Positions 24,112-36,191 of a DNA stretch of 64,000 nt are shown piece by piece (the first letter of the stretch is position 1; each line of letters opens with the position of its first letter). Below the pieces are notes generated by a model that was not told the origin of the DNA, searched no databases, and saw only the letters and a program-made list of their open reading frames with translations. The position numbers and the translations under genes are program-made. Origin of the DNA: Monilinia fructicola (Eukaryota; Ascomycota; Leotiomycetes; Helotiales; Sclerotiniaceae); assembly GCA_008692225.1 (NCBI GenBank), contig VICG01000009.1:62001-126000 (forward strand), read 5' to 3'.

Positions 24112-26281
24112 TCATGATCTGCTTGGACCAGCTTCTTCGTCACCATTATCCCTCTCATCTTTCGGTTTCCCTCTTAGAAATTCTCCGAGTGTGTTGCTTA
24201 AGCTTCTCGCTCGAGTCTTAATTGAACGGTTGAATGATTCACGCTCTTCTACGTCTTGCGGTGTTTGAACATCCTTCAAAGGCGCATCAATATCCTCATC
24301 ATCGAGAGTACCGTCGCTAGCTCGGATAAGTCTTTGAGATACCGATTTTGATCTTCGGAGGTCGGGTTGTGGTCGTCTGTAAAATTTGCTTCGAGAGGAG
24401 TCAACTCCACGCCTTAGTGTATCTGCTATGACCACACTCAAACCGCCCGATAGGGGCGATAATAATGGACCTGGAAGCATGCGAGCTATCGAATAACTTG
24501 CCGGGGTCATTGGAGTTTCTCCTTGTGGTGGCGAGGGGCTGTTTTGCTGGCTTGGGGGGGTATGGAAATGGGATTGTGTATTATTTCTAGTCGTAGGTGG
24601 TTTCAATGGAGCGGGTGAAAGGGCCTCGGAAGGGAGTACTGGAGAAGAAGTACTGGTTTGTATCCCTGGGTGTTTTGGCGTTCGTACTAGATTTTCACTA
24701 GAATCTACCCATGGGTTTGAAATTAAGGGACTATCCTGACTTGTAGGTCGCTCGTCAGATGGGGCAGAGGTATGGAGCCGTACTACTGGATTTCGTGACG
24801 AAGGTCTCTGTGGCGTTTGTGGTCGAGAGGGTGACGTAGCAAAGTTGACATGTGATGATCTCCGCGAATCCTGAACTGCAACCTCGTCAACTGATCCGTC
24901 GCCAGCATGGACAAGAGACGGTCTTGACTTCGATTGAAGACTTGACCGTTTCCGTGATCCATTGTGATATGATACTTCGTCTCCAATAGTATCCTGGGTG
25001 GCGAGTCTAATCCTTTCTTCTTCCCCTTCAATATCTCCTATACTAATTTCCTCATCCTCATCATGAGATGATCTACCACTTGTAATAAGCCAAACACCGA
25101 AAAAGGTCAACATGCAGCCGCCGATGAATTTTACCGCATTCTCGCTAGTGACTTTTTCGAAATCGCGGTACAGGATTGCGCTGCCAGTGATGACCGATAA
25201 GGTGAAGATGACGAACTGTACAGGGATAACTTGAGTTGAATCAAAACGTTGGAGAGCTCTGTTGACATATCTAACCTGCATGACTGCAGTAACAACCAGC
25301 ACGAGCAGAAGAACATATGTGACTGGAGTTGTTAGAGCTCTCCAAAGAGTAGAAGAGAGCATCGAAGATACACCTTTGGTTGAAAGAGCTGTATAGCCTC
25401 CTGATAATGATGAGCCAAGTATAATCTGTGTTGAATCATTATCACTTACCAAACAATCCTACCAGTCCAAGGTCGACCAAAATTGTTTTCCTACCATATC
25501 TCGGACTAGCCCACATCAAGACTCCAATTAACAACACTGTAACACCCATGTAAACTTCAAACTCTGTTGTGGTGATAGCTCCCCAAACCTCGTGAGGTCC
25601 AAATTTCTTCTCTTCTTGCTTAGCACTCAATACCACGGTAACAGCGCCAGCAACAGCAACCACAACTCCCCAAAAATCCCTGAGTCGAAACTGCTCCTTC
25701 AACATGATGGGCGCTATCACACAATTTGAGATCAAGGCGACGACACCCAAAGGGGAAACAATTGATGCGGGCGCAAAACCATACGCCAAAAAGTTTCCCA
25801 GCTCCCCAATTGTCATCAAAAAAATCCCTCCCCACCAATATGGAGATTGTAAATATGTAGATCGTTGGTCTCCATGATCATCATCTGAGCAAGTCGAAGA
25901 TTGAGAATTTTGAGAATGAAATGATCGACGTAAGGGTTCTTCTTCACTGCCTTCATATTCTTCTTCTTCAATGATTCGATTCCCGTTCGTTCCTACTGTT
26001 CCATATCCACCGGCAGACTTGGAGATAGTCCTCAGCCTTTCTTTCCGCCTCAGCTCCTCTTCATGTAATCTTATGTGTGCATATCGTTGTATGTTCAAGG
26101 CAAAGGAGATGAGGACATTTCCGACTATTGCGGTAACGATGCCAATCAATGATGACCAACGTTGAATCTTGGAGTCGCCCGTAATATATACATTTTGTTC
26201 AAGGAAGATGGAGTGCTGTTGTATGGGTGTACTGAGAAAGGATATGGCCTCCGCATCGAGCGTTGCCATCGATAGATACAT
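24112..26281 (-). CDS. NIPA-type magnesium transporter (DUF803 family)
   Basis: Complement of 25450-26281 and 24112-25400; 706 residues from ATG 26281, or 702 from the ATG four codons later. The 49-nt intron (GTAAGT donor, CAG acceptor) joins LVGLFG to GYTALSTKGVSS, the conserved NIPA loop. Membrane segments include LIGIVTAIVGNVLISFALN, GGIFLMTIGELGNFLAYGFA, VVALISNCVIAPIML, WGVVVAVAGAVTVVLS, VYMGVTVLLIGVLMW, YVLLLVLVVTAVMQVRY and VQFVIFTLSVITGSAILY. MLKEQFRLRDFWG is a family hallmark. NIPA proteins move Mg2+ across plasma, endosome or ER membranes. An acidic, Ser-rich loop of about 80 residues sits between helices 1 and 2, and the last 270 residues are a Ser/Pro-rich cytoplasmic tail that is likely phosphorylated; both are common in fungal members. 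Confidence 0.93.
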
Positions 26282-26480
26282 AGTCGCGATTGTTCAACTG
26301 GTATTGAAACTATCGCGATGATGACTTCACACCCCCACTCATGGTGTACAGGACAGGGGCCTGAGATAGCTAAAAAGATCAAACTTTGTTAACTGGAGTA
26401 AAATCGAATAGAATAGAGAGTTTGTGTGTCTTCCGCCAATGAACATAATGAGCAAACATACCTATTTATCAATACTGTAC

Positions 26481-26521
26481 GATGATGATGACGACGATGA
26501 GGAGGAAGAGGAGGAGGAGAG
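26481..26521. repeat. GAT/GAG trinucleotide tract
   Basis: A run of GAT and GAC triplets followed by GAG triplets. It would code for Asp and Glu only, but the surrounding 66-codon frame has no other support and the tract lies in the promoter region of the NIPA gene. Confidence 0.75.
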
Positions 26522-26872
26522 GGTTTGGCAGATGGATGACAGGTTTAATTATAAGGGAAAAGGTCTTGACATAAGGGCAATCGGGTTGTTGGTGGTATTC
26601 ATTCGCATGAAATTGAAGTTTTAATTTTGGAATTTTTTAATTTTTTTAATTTATATTTTGAAGGGCTTCATTTCTTCATTTCTTCCATTCTCACATTCGG
26701 ATGGAACAATGGATTGATTAGGAATAGTAAGAGGGAAGTGTGGGAAGAGGGGGCAAGGTGGGTGGTGGGAGGTGGGTGGTGGGAGATGGGTGGTGGATAG
26801 AACCTTGGAAAGGTACGTACGTACAGTACTGGACATACTCCGTACCTTGGTAGATACATTGATACATTGATA

Positions 26873-26902
26873 CATCCATCCATCCATCCATCCATCCATC
26901 CA
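26873..26902. repeat. CATC microsatellite
   Basis: Seven tandem copies of CATC in an intergenic region. Downstream lie several TACATTGATACATTGA-type short direct repeats and a TACTCCGTA motif (26836-26844). Confidence 0.85.
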
Positions 26903-27158
26903 GTACTGTAGATACATACAGTACTCACATTCATTCCCGACTTCTAGGTTGCACCTAAACATAGATTATTTATTTATCATATATACGGAAAAACCGGACA
27001 TTCACATATATATTGTCTGTAGCCGATCCGACCATTCTCTCCGATGTCCTCTCCACTTGAACTGCCATAGTACTTTTATTACTGTACGACGGAGCGAGTT
27101 CTGTGCTCCGTCCGTATAAGGTTATATAGATAATTACTGTATATATATACCTCCAGTG

Positions 27159-28128
27159 CTACTCAAGCGCGTCTTAAAAGCGGTATACGTGAATATAAAA
27201 CTTATAAATTATTTAACGAAACCTTAATATAAATCTTATATAACTTATATATATTATAAATTAAGTATTTTTATACTTTTCTATAAAGATTATTATATTA
27301 TAAGAATTAATTTTAAAAGAATACTAGTATTATAAAGTTAGTGATTTTTAAAAATCTAATAATTTATTAATATATTAATTTAAATCCTAATAATTAATAT
27401 TTAAATTCTAAAACTAAAATTATAGAAAAATAATATAAGCTTTAAAGTTTTATTAGATATTTTTAAAATTTAATAATATCTGTGACGAATATCACGTGCC
27501 TTAGGCACGTGATATCTCATCACGCTAAGCGATACTGTACATATAAGAGATCTCTAAGATCCCCTAGAGATCTCTTCCCTCCTTTAGCTTTCTTATTCTA
27601 GTTAACTGACCTCTATTGATTCGCTCTAGTATATGATCGTGATAATATCTATTATATTAATATAAAGAAGAAAATTCTTAAAATTTTAATTGAAAAAATA
27701 TCTTTATATAACCTAGATAAATAAATTTACCCTTTTAAAACTTATAAATTTTATTATATTTTTAACTTTATTAATATAAATCTTAATAAGAAATAAAGAT
27801 ATTAGAATTCTAGAATATAATATATAAAACTTAGCTTCTATTTTATTATTTAATAGAATTTTATAAATTTACTTATAATATTCGTTAAGTTATTTAATAT
27901 TAATATATATCTTTGTTTTTTAAATATTTTTTAATATTTATAAGTTTTATTATACTATTGTTTATTTAATATTAACTTTTATTATATAAAATCTTTATAG
28001 TTAATACGAAAATACTAAATCTATAATATCTATAAATTATATAAAATTTCGTTAAGGTTTCGTTAAATAATTATAAGTTATATATTTCTATATGCCTCTA
28101 GGGCTCTTTTAAAACCTGCCCGAGTAGG
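27159..28128. mobile_element. AT-rich DNA-transposon remnant with degenerate inverted ends
   Basis: A stretch of about 970 bp that is far more AT-rich than its surroundings. Its ends are inverted repeats: 27159-27225 matches the reverse complement of 28054-28127. Both start CTACTC, share TTTTAAAAG/CTTAAAAG, and end with an almost perfect TTATTTAACGAAACCTT block. Differences between the arms are mostly G:C to A:T, as expected from RIP. The centre has a perfect 13-bp palindrome (27489-27501 with 27503-27515) around CACGTG and a second, AGAGATCTCT-type inverted repeat at about 27546-27575. No transposase frame remains. Target-site duplications could not be fixed. It is most likely a non-autonomous or gutted element mutated by RIP. 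Confidence 0.7.
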
Positions 28129-28208
28129 TAAATATATCCAGATATACCTAGGTAGGTATTCATATCCATATTCATATCCATATATATATGTACCACCTTA
28201 CGGAAGAT

Positions 28209-28262
28209 GGAACACGGAACACGGAACACGAAAATCCCGACATCCCGACATCCCGACATCCA
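28209..28262. repeat. Short tandem repeats upstream of the WD-repeat gene
   Basis: Three copies of GGAACAC followed by three copies of CCCGACAT. Further downstream (about 28415-28490) CACTCAC-type repeats fill the promoter of the WD-repeat gene. They are simple sequence with no coding support. Confidence 0.7.
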
Positions 28263-28571
28263 TGGATCCTGCCATTCAACCACCTGGGCAAGCCTTGGAA
28301 ACCAAAACCCTCAAAAGTTGTCAAAAAGGTTCAAATTTGAGTTATGGGTGCTTAGTAAAGAACAAAGCTTCTATTTATTTATTTTGATTGGATTAATTCT
28401 ATCATATCAATCACTCACTCACCTACTCGCTCACGCATCACACATCACTCACCACTCACCACTCACCATTCACCATTCACCACTCGTTCACTAGCTGTCT
28501 GAATAACATCACAAACAACAGTATTCAAAAGTAATACACGATACCTACCTAACCAACTACCTAATTGGACA

Positions 28572-30369
28572 ATGAGCGACGATGAAGATTTTCAGGTTGA
28601 AGGTCCAGAGTTAGCTGAAGATGACCCTATGAGAGCGTTCCTACCAACATCATTTGGTAAGAAGTCAAAAGAGGCAGATGTAGCTGCTCAAATCAATCGA
28701 ACAAAACGACCAGCAGGAAATAAAATAGATACTCCAAAAGCGACTGAGGAAGATGGACAACAGAAACTTGCGCCAGAGCCAGCATCTAAAGATTGGGGTT
28801 CTGATGGTGATGAGGATGATGAGGATTCAGATAGCGATGGAGGATCTGACGATGATGAATTTCCAACTTCTCATGAACTGGTCCTCAAGACGCATGATCG
28901 TCCAGTTACCACTACAACCCTTGATCCATCAGGTTCAAGATTGATAACGGGTTCTAACGATTGTACACTCAAGTTTCATGATTTCGCTTCTATGACACCT
29001 ACGACTCTCCGATCATTCAAAAGCGTGGACCCAAATTATTCAAAGACTTCAGCAAACTCCGAGACCCATCCTATAAACCATGTTGAGTTCAATCCACATG
29101 CCGGAGGAACATTTCTATGTATATCAGCTCATCCGCAAGCGAAATTAATGAATAGAGATGGGGATGTTATTGGGAATTTGTCAAAGGAGATATGTATTTG
29201 AGGGATATGAATAACACGAAAGGGCACATTTCGGAAATTACTACCGGCACATGGAGTCCGATTGATAAGAATATCTGTGTTACGGCTGGCACGGATAGCA
29301 CTTTGCGAATATGGGATGTGAATGTGAGGAGATGTCAAAAAGAGGTTATCGTTCATAAATCGAAAAGCGTCAGGATCAGCGGGAAGGACTAGAATGACGG
29401 CAGTGATCTGGGGTAGTCCAGCTCAAGGTGGAAACAATCAACTTGTATCTGCCGCACTGGATGGAAGTCTAGTTATGTGGAGTGGTAATGGACCCTATGC
29501 AAGGCCAACGGCTGAGATTAGGGATGCCCATATCCCGAACACTTGGACCGGTGGTATTGATATTAGTCCCGATGGACGTATGGTTGTTACCCGAGGTGGT
29601 GATAATTTGATCAAGCTTTGGGATACACGGAAGTTCAAGACTCCGGTTGTGACAGTCTCTCATCCTTCTACGTCAGACGTCTATTCCGTCACCAACATCA
29701 AATACTCACCAAATGGCTCTAATATTGTCACTGGCTCAGCATCAGGTCACCTTCATATTTTAAACTCTGGTAATCTCAAACCAGAGCTCGTTACTCCTGT
29801 TACTGCTGGATCTCCTCTTATCACAGTTCAATGGCACCCAAAACTTAACCAAATTGTTACTGGGTCTGCAAATTCCGAAGTTCACGTCCTTTACAACCCA
29901 AATACTTCATTCCGAGGAGCTGTCGACGTAATGTCTCGCGCACCTAAGAAGCGTCATGTCGATGATGATCCAAACTTCACAACAGATCAATCAATTGGTA
30001 TGTCGGGGGACAGTATCGTCACTCCAGGTGGACTCATGTCCAATACATCGGCTACATCCTTTTCCGCAAGACACCCTACTATTGGTTTGACAGCCTCTGG
30101 TCGTTCTCGTGATCCACGTCGACCAAACTTACCATTGGTCACACCATTTGCGAAAAGTCAAACCAGATGAGAAGCATATTAATGAAAGTATCACATTGAG
30201 TAGCATGCGTGATGAGGACCCCAGAGAAGCATTATTGAAATATGCCGAGCTTGCTAAGAATGATCCATTATTTACAAATGCCTGGAAAGAGACTCAACCG
30301 ACAACTCAGTATGCTGAATTGAGTGATGAAGAAGATGAAGGACCAGACAAGAAAAGAGTGAAGAGATGA
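28572..30369 (+). CDS. WD-repeat protein of the WDR70/Gad-1 family
   Basis: From ATG 28572 to stop 30369; 598 residues after three one-base corrections: a missing G in the GGG run near 29172, an extra A in AAAA near 29363, and an extra A in AAAA near 30155. The N-terminus is acidic (DDEDFQVEGPELAEDD) with FLPTSFGKK, then a long Asp/Glu tract. Seven WD-type repeats follow, with signature pieces LITGSNDCTLKFHDF, ITTGTWSPIDKNICVTAGTD, LWDTRKFK and IVTGSANSEVHVLYN. The C-terminal MRDEDPREALLKYAE block is typical of WDR70. The human and fission-yeast relatives act in the nucleus with the DDB1-Cul4 ubiquitin ligase in DNA-break repair and H2B ubiquitination. A conserved, likely important gene with three homopolymer breaks points to sequence error. 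Start choice: first ATG, directly followed by the acidic family N-terminus. Confidence 0.88.
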
Positions 30370-31918
30370 ATAATTCCAACGATGAGGGATGATGGCATTA
30401 CTGGCATGATACTCGGAGAATCTTGGCGCTCGAGATGAATCTTCGCTAAAAGGTTTCAATGGGACTATCGAAAATATAGGCAATGTTATGGCAAGTTTTT
30501 AATACAATTCCCGACTCCATGAAGCATTATACTCAAACACAGTCCCTGTCTTATAGATCCCAAACTTGCGATATTTGACCTATTCACGCCAACCCCTCAT
30601 CTTCAGGGCCGATCATCGTTGAGCATTTAATACATGGCAAGAATAAACTGCCACGAGGCTCCAAAAATAAGTATCGAGTATCTACATGTATATGTGGGCA
30701 TCTATGAGATGGCAATTGGGTGTCAATGACGGACATTAAAATCACCCAAAGGTATATTTTAGGTCATAGTAGGTTCATAATAATTAAAGATAGACTTTTT
30801 AGTTCATTGAATCTATCATAAATCCATTCATTCTCTTAAAATTTATTTGTAAACTGCCTATAAATGGATTTAAATTGAAGTTTCCTTTCATCATATATGG
30901 CTGGCTTTTCTTCCATTGTGTTTTAACCCTCATCAGATCTAATCCTATATCTTTTCATCCCATCCCATCCCATCCCATCCAATTTCAGCCAATTTCAGCC
31001 AATTTCAACTTCACTCTCAGTTCAAACCTCACGTTCACTCCTAACAACCCTCTCACGTTCTCCCCCGTCTTCTGAGCCTTCGTTGCATGCTTAGGTACCT
31101 ACCTAGATTAATATCTGCACCAGAGTATCTTCTTGAGAGTTTATACATTCATGGATTCGTCTGTTTACATGGTTCCAGGTTACCTAGGTAGGTATAGAGT
31201 ACGATATGGGAGTGAGGTGAGGTGAGGTGAGGTGAGGAAAAGGACTCAAAGGTAGGTACCTAGTAGGTATGCAAGGCTGCTTTATATTCTCGATGGGTGT
31301 ACCTAGGTAGGTAGGTTTTTGGTATTGGCATCGAATGAATGCATATTCGAAAGTACATTCAAAGGTTCTGGCTGGATACTTGAAAGGAGAAAATGATTTG
31401 GAGCTACGTATCATATCATATGAACGATTTGTGTTTCCTTTTATTTTTTTCACTTTTTATCTTATTCCACATATTAAACATATTCACCGTTATACACACC
31501 ATGGAATGAAACGATATCAAAATCACGCGAGGACAATAGGACAGAATTTGGGGGGGAGGGAGGTGGGAGGTGGGAGTCAGAAGCGATTTGACTTTTCGCA
31601 TCCAGATTCACATTCAAGTTCAGACACAAATCTAAATACACATTGAAGGAAAAGATCGATTATACCTTTTCTCGAGGTCTATATGAATCATAGCTGCCTG
31701 CTTCTTTGGAATGTGGATTCTGGAGGCAATCTTGATATTGCGTCGAAGAGTCATTTTCTACGTACTCGGTGCAGTACTTGAGAGAGATACTCGGTTGCTG
31801 ATTTGGTTTTTAAATCTTTTGTTTTACTTTATTTTACCTTACTCTACTTTACTTTACTTTGATTGACTTGACATAGCTTGATGAGCAAGCTCAAGATCAA
31901 GGTCAAGGTCAAGTCAAG
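30370..31918. other. Intergenic region rich in short repeats
   Basis: No gene recognised. It contains CATCC repeats (about 30956-30980), three AATTTCAGCC units (30981-31008), a GTGAG tract (31212-31237), and palindromic TACCTAGGTA motifs at 31181-31190 and 31300-31309 with related ACCTAG copies at about 31096 and 31256. A GGGGGGAGGGAGG-type purine run lies near 31550. A pyrimidine-rich TTTAC tract directly precedes the next gene. Confidence 0.6.
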
Positions 31919-33911
31919 ATGGATGGAAAAGATACAGATACGAAGATGATGAAAGGTATAGATTCGGTCGCAAAGTTGCAGCAGGTAGGTGCGAATCTTG
32001 GTAAAATTCCCTCGCCACCCGCTTCCCCTCTATCTACAGCAGTGAGAAATAGCTTGAGCGGCACAGCGTATTCTTCCGATTACGAAGAATCATGCCCCAT
32101 TTTGCAGCAAGATGCCACGAGGACATTGCGCGCGGGAAATTTCTCACTCTCGCCTCCTGCGTCGCCATTCGCAAGCGCGACGTCAACTTCAACCCCCAGT
32201 TCGAAGATAATCACTGCCAATGTCCGATCGTCAAGCACGTCGGTTCCGTCCCACCATTCAGAACTGTCCGCAATCCTGCAACGAGACGCGGCGAAACTCA
32301 AGGTGGGCGATATAAAGGGTACGCTACGCGAACTTCGAGAACTGCGCAACTTTGCAGAGTTCGATCAGCGAATCGAGGTATCGAGGGCGATGACGAAGAT
32401 TGCAAGGGAATGTGATGAGTTGAAGAATTGCGTAAGGTGTATGATTCCTGCCGGTATTTTCCTTTACTAATGCAAGATTTCAGGGAGGACCTCTGTTGAA
32501 GAAGAATCAATCACCTGTTCCGTTGGTCAAGAAGAGACCAGCTCCTGTCGCTGATGATGATCCAGAGGAAGATTTATTGGCGGCAGATTTTCAGCTGCTG
32601 TGTCTGACGCTACGCATTGATTCTGAGTATCTGATTAGGTTTGGTGATGTGCTTGGGAATGGTTATGTGACGTCTCTGGACTCTCTCGTCAATATGCCAA
32701 ACCTGGCTCAGAGGAGGGTACTTCTGGCCGCGTTGGAAAAGGTTGGAAGGGATTTTGATGATGCTAGAGATGGGGTATGGGATTCTGTTCTCTCTCGCGT
32801 AGTGTGTTTCTTTTACTGACGTTTTTGTGTTTTTGTAGAAATCGACTGTGGCCGGAGAAATTCCTATTGAAAGAAAGAGAGCGCCCAGAATCGGATTCCG
32901 AATCGACTGTCGATGACAAGGACATGGCACAACTGGTAAGACAATATTTCACCTCGCTATCACCATCACCATTAAGTTCGAAACTAACTTGTCCTCAGGA
33001 ACAATGCCTCTTGCCCTACGCATCCATGGCATCCACCTACGTCGAAGCAATCGCACACAAATACCGCGGCGGAACCTCCTCCCTGCACACCTACGAATCT
33101 AGCCATACTCACAACCTCCAAACCTGCACCATCAAACACGAAGAGGAAACCTACCCCTTCGGTTTCAACGCCTCGCTCCTTTCCACCTTCAAAAAATGCA
33201 GTCGTCAGCGTCTCCAAGGAGAGAGACAGGAACGACGCACTGTCCTTGCAGAACTGTATAAGAAGGGCCTCAGACGAAAAAAGACGAATCCGTTGTTAGA
33301 TGCGGACATTATTAAGGAGTGTGGGGGTGAGAGTTACAGGGATTTAGAAGGCCGGGTCGAGATGCAGGATTTGAGGGATGCGGTGTGTTGGGAGTTGACT
33401 AATCGAAAAGTTAGCGAGAAGAGCTCTCGAAAGAATCGAACGAAGAAGTTTCGGAGGAGAAAATCGCCGTTGAGGAATGAATTGAGGGAATTGGGTGATG
33501 ATTGGATCCAGGAGGGTTTGTTGCCGTTTGTTCGAGAAGACGAGGTGAAGATTGAAGCTAAAAGCGGAGATTTTGCAGGATAGCAAAAAACGCAAGAGGG
33601 ATGTTGTTGAGGAAGAGGAGAGGGAGCAGTATAGAAAGAGAGAAGAAGAGCAGTCGAAATGGTTTGATTACTTTATGGCGAGGGAGATAGAGAAGAGTCA
33701 AGCGATTGAGAAGGAGAGAAAGGAAAGGAGGGCCAGGAGAAAGGAGAGGAAGGAGAAGAGGGAAAGGGAAAAGAGAGAGAAAGAACTTAGGGGGATGGAT
33801 CTTGTGGCTTGGGAGAATAGAGAGAGATCCGATTGTTCGATAACACAGATTTGGATTGATTTGGGGGTGGATTTGGCTCGCCTGAATAGATGGAGCGGGA
33901 TGAAGGTGTAG
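31919..33911 (+). CDS. Hypothetical basic coiled-coil protein
   Basis: Exons 31919-32431, 32484-32774, 32839-32935 and 32999-33911. Introns have GTAAGG, GTATGG and GTAAGA donors and CTAAC-like branch sites. Two one-base corrections are needed (an A at the start of exon 3 near 32839-32841, and one near 33550-33562), giving 603 residues. The N-terminus is Ser/Pro-rich and ends in a helical segment (IKGTLRELRELRNFAEFDQR). The middle holds RRRKSPLRNELRELGDDWIQ, and the last 110 residues are a highly charged helix of Lys, Arg and Glu (RKERKEKREREKREKELRG). The basic repeats suggest nuclear localisation and possibly nucleic-acid binding, but no known domain is recognised. The exon structure and arithmetic support a real gene. 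Confidence 0.65.
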
Positions 33912-34959
33912 GGAGACAAGGCAATAGTTCGGTGTTGGGGACGGATATGCGCACTACATGATACGATGTAATTTAGATATCCCAGTGTCTTTTGAGAAAC
34001 TTCAATTTATTGCATTGCAATTGAATTCAGACAAAAGGAAAGAACAAAAATTTCAATCTTCGTTACTTTCTGAACATCTTCGGTGTACTTGGGATCTTGA
34101 AGTCAAGGTCAGCGTAATCATTGATTTTGATAGATATTAAATTTCTTTTATGAGCTTGGGGATAGAATTATATAGGATGTTACTTTGCTTTGGTTTTCTT
34201 TCTTGCTCCTCTGTACATTATCAGAAGGGTTTCGTTATTGCACTCGCACGATACCAACAAAATTGGATTATTTTTTCCCGGTTTTCGACAAGGGAAAGTA
34301 AAGTTGCTGGAGAAATCTAATTGATATACTATTAATACTAAAAGATGGCGATGATGTTTTGAATAAAATGAAGATCACAGTGGTAATAATTTTAATTATA
34401 CAAAGAGGTTTGCAACTCTGGTTGAGCAATAAGGACTAGAAATCGAGTGAGCAGAAAGCCATGAAGATTGGCTGCCTCTCTTCAATCGAATGTTGTTTTC
34501 ACATAGTAACACGATATCCTACGTCCTATGCCCTATGCTCTTTTTCATCTCATCTCAGGGCCCGTCTTTACTTTGGGGTATGCGAAAGAGATCCAGTCCC
34601 AAGTCCCAAGTCCCCAATCTGGAGAGGTGAAGTGTTTTCAAATATAGCATGTTTCAGACAACAACAATCGACGTTGAGCAGATTGAAGGGAAGCGTTGAT
34701 TTGACGCGGATATCGGAAGACATTCTACGTTGGATCTGACATACATGACGATGTAGAACCACTTTCTCGCGTATCCTTACGACCTGATTCGACAATGCGG
34801 CGCGTAGAGGAAAGATCAATCATGTGAAGAATAACCAATGAACGAAAGCGACCAGGAAGCCACAGCGTGGTCACCAAGGACTGGTCGGTGACCTGTGAGG
34901 CTGGTGATACCTGGTCCATTAAAATGTTTCCAATCAACTAACTAGGCTATGCATAAGTG
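33912..34959. other. Intergenic, no gene recognised
   Basis: Contains the 3' flank of the coiled-coil gene and short open frames without motifs (for example 34461-34739). Nothing convincing is seen. Confidence 0.5.
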
Positions 34960-34965
34960 ACGTTT

Positions 34966-35691
34966 CTAGGGTTGTTGTATAATTTATATATTTTGGCTGA
35001 CGAATATATATTTTTATATTATAACGCTTTTTGAGCGTTATAAAAATATTATGCCAAGCATATCACGTGCGATATATACGATCACGTCATTTTTTTTCAC
35101 TTTTTTTTATCCAATGAAATCGTTCAGAATGAAAAAAAGTGGAATGAAATTTGAGGGATTTTTAGGTGGGAATAAGAATTTATTTCTATGAGAAGATTTT
35201 TGATGAAATTATATCGATTCAACCAATTAGAATTGAGTTATTTTGCTTGAATATATTGAAAATAGATAATATTAACTAGTTTGAAGCGAAATAACATTAT
35301 AGATTAGCTAACTTAAGTCAATAAGTATTATGTTATTAATTTAAATCAAGTTCTATTAGTTAAGAATATACGTAAATTTTTGAAAATTTTGAAGATAAGC
35401 CTTAAAGATAAGCATCGAATATTAAAAACTTTTCTTAATTATCCAATCAAATTCATTTTTCTCCTTTCAAAAATACCTTCAATAAAATCCATGAATATTT
35501 TTTGATCTCCACCTAAAAGAGCCAATTCTTACCTAAAATAGACTAGATAATCCACTTTAAGACACGCTAATATATGCATATATATATATGTGCATATATA
35601 TGCACATATATATTTGCCTTGACCAATATTATATATTATATTGAGGTGACCGATATACGTTACGGTATATCAGTATAAATAACAACCCTAG
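34966..35691. mobile_element. MITE of 726 bp with inverted ends and target-site duplication
   Basis: The left end is CTAGGGTTGTT (34966-34976) and the right end is its exact reverse complement (35681-35691). The pairing continues imperfectly into the TATAAT/TTATAC region. The element is flanked on both sides by the same 6 bp, ACGTTT (34960-34965 and 35692-35697), with C next on each side if the boundary is drawn one base in. This is the hallmark of a transposed DNA element. The interior is AT-rich, with a hairpin of 9-bp arms (35020-35028 with 35034-35042) and alternating ATATATGCAC repeats around 35572-35612. There is no coding frame, so it is non-autonomous. The superfamily is not decided by a 6-7 bp duplication. 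Confidence 0.8.
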
Positions 35692-35697
35692 ACGTTT

Positions 35698-36191
35698 CAC
35701 AACAATCTGTCTGTCAGGTACATACATACTCATGTTCAAACAAGCTCCATATATTCGTTGTGAGAATAGGTAAAACATGTTCCCCTTGGTAGACGTATAG
35801 ATCATCTATTGCACAACGCAGCCATGATACGTGCCATTTGAAGTGAGGTTTGAGCAAATTAACTTTGGGTCGGGAAGGGCCTTGCGGTTTTGCTGTCAAT
35901 CACGTGATGGTGTGGTGGATATGTATATTGGACCGAGCGTTAAAAAGTGATCAACCTTCGTTCGACCCAGCCACCTCAAAAATGGATATTCGCATCGTTT
36001 TCCACATCCAATTGGTGATTCATTGGATCGTAATGTTGAACTCGAACTTCACTGCCACGTCTTTGATCACATAGTTCCAAGACTAACTAACCTCTTCTCC
36101 TATATACAGCCAGGCCGTTCGTTATATTGCTAGCAATGCCTCTCTGAGATTAACATTCTAAACAGGACTCGAATATTCATACTCTTAAACA
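35698..36191. other. Promoter region of the DUF1766 gene
   Basis: About 0.5 kb between the MITE and the next gene. It carries a TCACGTGA palindrome at about 35900-35907, a site type bound by E-box (bHLH) factors. No gene is recognised. Confidence 0.45.

Noticed and set aside
26873..26902. CATC tandem repeats and similar tracts as CRISPR-like arrays
   Set aside because: Units of 4-10 bp without spacers are microsatellites; no cas-like genes, and the organism is a fungus.
28572..30369. WD-repeat gene as a pseudogene
   Set aside because: Three breaks in short homopolymers with otherwise perfectly kept repeats and ends, in a widely conserved gene, fit sequence errors better than decay.
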